From: an uncultured Clostridia bacterium
GTDB taxonomy: Bacteria > Bacillota > Clostridia > Oscillospirales > Oscillospiraceae
Direction: 5' to 3'
Length of the DNA: 7,049 nt
Assembly (NCBI GenBank): GCA_945613045.1
Contig: CALZAG010000084.1
Location: forward strand, 1 to 7,049
The translations under genes and the position numbers were made by a program. The notes beneath the pieces are model-generated. The model ran no database searches, was not told the origin of the DNA, and saw only the letters and a program-made list of their open reading frames with translations. Shown here in pieces: positions 5,114-7,049 of this stretch (the stretch's first letter is position 1; every line of letters starts with the position of its first letter).

Positions 5114-5894
5114 GCGCATGACGGGGCAGTTTATCCCCGGCGCTTCACTGCTGCACAGTCTCGACGCGAGGGCAAAGCTCTTCGGCTTTATCCTGCTCAC
5201 GGCCGCCGTGATACTGGCCGACACCGTCGCGGGATACGCGCTTATAATCGCGCTCATGCTGCTGCTCACGGCCGTTTCAAAGCTTCCTGTATCGACCGTT
5301 GTGGGAAGCGTCAGGCGTATGTTCTGGTTCTTTGTAATTATTTTTATAATGAACTGCCTTTTCTACTCGGCCGAGGATCCCATATGGAGCTGGTGGATAA
5401 TCTCGCTTTCAAAGGCGGGCGCCGTTCAGGGCTTCAATGTCATGTTCAGGATACTTATCATTTTGGTTCTCAGCAATATTTTCACGCTTGTCACCCCGCC
5501 GCTTGAGATAACCTCCGCGATTCAGTCCATGCTCAAGCCCTTGAAGCTGCTGAGGCTCCCCGCCGACGATATCGCCATGATCATTTCCGTGGCAATACAG
5601 TTCATCCCAACCCTTTTGCAGGAGGCAGACACCATAAAAATGGCTCAGATAGCCAGAGGCGCACGTTTTGAGAGCAGGAAGCTGCATGAGCGCGCAGCGG
5701 CCATGCTGCCGCTGATCGTGCCGATGTTCCTCTCGGCCTTCAAGCGCGCCGACGAGCTTGCCACGGCCATGGAAGCACGCGGCTACCGCGGCGCGAAGCA
5801 CCGCAGCGGGAAAAAGGCCGCTCCCATGCCCGCGGGCTCATATGCGTCAATTTTATTCTGCGCAGCCGTCTGCGCGGCAGAAATTATAATATGA
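5100..5894 (+). CDS. ecfT: Energy-coupling factor transporter transmembrane protein EcfT
   Basis: A 264-aa membrane coupling protein that links the two ATPases to the substrate-binding S component. The N-terminal FIPGASLLHSLDARAKL (11-27) is the family's typical entry motif. Membrane segments are seen at about 27-57 (two), 73-88, 112-132 and 246-262. The cytoplasmic coupling region has both Ala-Arg-Gly motifs: IARGARF (184-190) and MEARGYRG (224-231). In characterised EcfT proteins these arginines dock into the ATPases. Length is normal. The start at ATG 5100 is chosen for its spacing from GAGGGG; GTG 5097, ATG 5106 and ATG 5118 remain possible. It overlaps ecfA2 by 14 nt, and the S-component gene follows at once. 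An EcfT encoded together with a single S gene suggests a dedicated transporter, although sharing with S components encoded elsewhere is also known for ECF modules. Confidence 0.94.
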   Translation: MSMTERMTGQFIPGASLLHSLDARAKLFGFILLTAAVILADTVAGYALIIALMLLLTAVSKLPVSTVVGSVRRMFWFFVIIFIMNCLFYSAEDPIWSWWIISLSKAGAVQGFNVMFRILIILVLSNIFTLVTPPLEITSAIQSMLKPLKLLRLPADDIAMIISVAIQFIPTLLQEADTIKMAQIARGARFESRKLHERAAAMLPLIVPMFLSAFKRADELATAMEARGYRGAKHRSGKKAAPMPAGSYASILFCAAVCAAEIII

Positions 5895-5897
5895 ATC

Positions 5898-5901
5898 GGA
5901 G
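5898..5901 (+). promoter_or_regulatory. Ribosome binding site of the S-component gene
   Basis: GGAG (in CGGAGAAA) is 7 nt before ATG 5909, a near-ideal spacing. The earlier in-frame ATG 5891, which overlaps the ecfT stop as ATGA, has no comparable site, so 5909 is preferred. Confidence 0.65.
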
Positions 5902-5908
5902 AAATATT

Positions 5909-6460
5909 ATGAGAAAAATGACCGCCGTTAAGAAATCGATCATCACCGCCGTCTGCATCGCCCTGTGCTATGTCCTCCCGCTGATGTTCCACGGCATCCA
6001 GAACGCGGGCAGCATTTTCTGCCCCATGCACATCCCTGTGTTTATCTGCGGCCTCATCTGCGGCTGGCCCTACGGCCTGCTCTGCGGCATAGCCGGCCCC
6101 CTGCTGTCCTCCGCGCTGACGGGTATGCCTCCCGCCGCCATGCTCCCGTCGATGATGGTCGAGCTGGCCGTCTACGGCGCCGTCGCGGGACTTATGATGA
6201 AGCTCGTCCACACCAAGAGCACCTACGCCGACCTTTACATAAGCCTCATCACCGCGATAGTCTGCGGCAGAGTGCTCGCGGGCGTCGCCAAGGCACTCAT
6301 TTTCGCCAGAGGCAGCTATTCAATGGCGGCGTGGGTAGCCGGAAACGTGGTCACGAGCTGGCCGGGCACAGTTATCCAGCTTGTTTTTATACCCGGCATC
6401 GTTTTTGCGCTCATGAAAGCCAATCTGATCCCCCGGAGATACCCCAGACTCGAGGACTGA
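5909..6460 (+). CDS. ECF transporter S component (substrate-binding membrane protein), substrate unknown
   Basis: A 183-aa hydrophobic protein with about six membrane segments, the size and topology of ECF S components. It directly follows ecfA1-A2-T. Helix 1 carries Ala14 and Ala18 in an AxxxA arrangement (ITAVCIAL, 12-19), the signature through which S components contact EcfT. The middle is distinctive: FCPMHIPVFICGLICG (37-52), GIAGPLLSSALTGMPPAAM (60-78) and LPSMMVELAVYG (79-90). It is unusually rich in Cys (16, 20, 38, 48, 51, 59, 119) and Met. I recognise the general fold family (PF12822-like) but not a substrate; it does not show features I would tie to RibU, ThiT, BioY or FolT. The start is ATG 5909; ATG 5891 would add six residues. 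The methyltransferase begins 4 nt after the stop. Confidence 0.85.
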   Translation: MRKMTAVKKSIITAVCIALCYVLPLMFHGIQNAGSIFCPMHIPVFICGLICGWPYGLLCGIAGPLLSSALTGMPPAAMLPSMMVELAVYGAVAGLMMKLVHTKSTYADLYISLITAIVCGRVLAGVAKALIFARGSYSMAAWVAGNVVTSWPGTVIQLVFIPGIVFALMKANLIPRRYPRLED

Positions 6461-6464
6461 CGCC

Positions 6465-7049
6465 ATGGACAAAAAAGACGTAATTGAGTTCTTCAACGGT
6501 CTTGCCGCTTCATGGGACGCAGAGCTTGTCCGCAGTGACGAGATAATAGGCATCATCCTCGATAACGGCGGCATAAAAGAGGGTGTGAAGGTCCTCGATG
6601 TCGCCTGCGGTACGGGGGTACTGATACCCGATTATCTCGCCCGAAAGGTCGCCTCCGTCACGGGAGTCGACATCTCCCCGGAAATGATAGCCTGCGCGAA
6701 GGCAAAATTTGAAGCGGATAACGTCCATTTTATATGCGCCGATATCGAGGAGGCATACCTCCCTTGCGATTTTGACTGCTGCATGGTGTACAACGCCTTC
6801 CCTCACTTCCCCGACCCGGGTAATCTTATAAAGGTTCTTTCGTCACGGCTCAAGCGCGGCGGAAGGCTCTCGGTTGCCCACGGCATGAGCAGAGCGAAGA
6901 TAGACCGCCACCACGAGGGCAGCGCCTGCAAAGTATCCAGAGGGCTTATGAGCGAGACCGAGCTTGCCCGTCTTATGGAGCCTTACTTCAACGTGGATGT
7001 TGTCATATCCGACGACCGGATGTATCAGGTCGCGGGCGTAAAGAAATAA
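6465..7049 (+). CDS. Class I SAM-dependent methyltransferase linked to the ECF transporter
   Basis: A complete 194-aa soluble Rossmann-fold methyltransferase. Motif I is VLDVACGTG (43-51), the acidic ribose-binding residue is Asp69 in GVDISPEM (67-74), and Asp93 in FICADIE (89-95) should contact the adenine. The post-motif YNAFPHFPD (109-117) and RGGRLSVAHGMSR (131-143) complete the core. The segment HGMSRAKIDRHHEG (139-152) carries His139, His149 and His150 and may form the substrate or metal site. The target is unknown; a small molecule is more likely than RNA because no RNA-binding domain is seen. ATG 6465 has GAGGA (6452-6456) 8 nt upstream and follows the S gene by 4 nt, so it is translated in the same operon. 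Its TAA is the last codon of the window, so any further operon genes are unseen. Confidence 0.85.
   Translation: MDKKDVIEFFNGLAASWDAELVRSDEIIGIILDNGGIKEGVKVLDVACGTGVLIPDYLARKVASVTGVDISPEMIACAKAKFEADNVHFICADIEEAYLPCDFDCCMVYNAFPHFPDPGNLIKVLSSRLKRGGRLSVAHGMSRAKIDRHHEGSACKVSRGLMSETELARLMEPYFNVDVVISDDRMYQVAGVKK

Noticed and set aside
5891..5908. Earlier ATG for the S component, overlapping the ecfT stop as ATGA
   Set aside because: Possible through translational coupling, but ATG 5909 has a well-spaced GGAG. The extra residues (MNRRNI) add no motif.
6465..7049. Arsenite methyltransferase (ArsM)
   Set aside because: The protein is too short and the cysteines are not in the ArsM arrangement; only the general SAM-binding motifs match.

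Overview
The window is a GC-rich bacterial chromosomal segment with every gene on the + strand. It reads like a Gram-positive anaerobe of the class Clostridia, probably a gut Oscillospiraceae- or Christensenellales-type organism. The supporting signs are purine-rich Shine-Dalgarno sites, a tRNA with an encoded CCA end, a short YitT-type membrane protein and an energy-coupling-factor (ECF) vitamin transporter. The taxonomic call is an inference from gene content and composition.

Layout. (1) 1-93: the 3' part of tRNA-Leu(UAG), cut by the window edge, followed by a strong intrinsic terminator. (2) 122-3118: a TrmH/SpoU-family RNA 2'-O-methyltransferase, then malQ (4-alpha-glucanotransferase) 4 nt later, then a YitT-family membrane protein. 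(3) 3094-3378: an unusual intergenic stretch. It has six consecutive perfect or near-perfect hairpins, begins and ends with the same 29-nt terminator core, and is followed by a C6G6 palindrome. The first terminator runs into the coding end of the YitT gene. (4) 3380-7049: a promoter and a tightly packed operon, ecfA1-ecfA2-ecfT-S component-SAM methyltransferase, whose last stop codon is the last codon of the window.

How the genes work together. EcfA1 and EcfA2 are the two ATPases, EcfT the coupling membrane protein and the 183-aa protein the substrate-binding S component, so the four genes encode a complete ECF importer. Its substrate cannot be read from the sequence, and no riboswitch is visible in the very short leader. 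The methyltransferase begins 4 nt after the S gene, so it may act on the imported compound or its product. The upstream group (RNA methylation, glucan metabolism, membrane protein) shows no obvious common pathway.

The items most worth a second look are the palindrome-dense element bounded by duplicated terminators, the S component/methyltransferase pair of unknown substrate, and a CxCxxCxC cysteine cluster beside the active site of MalQ.
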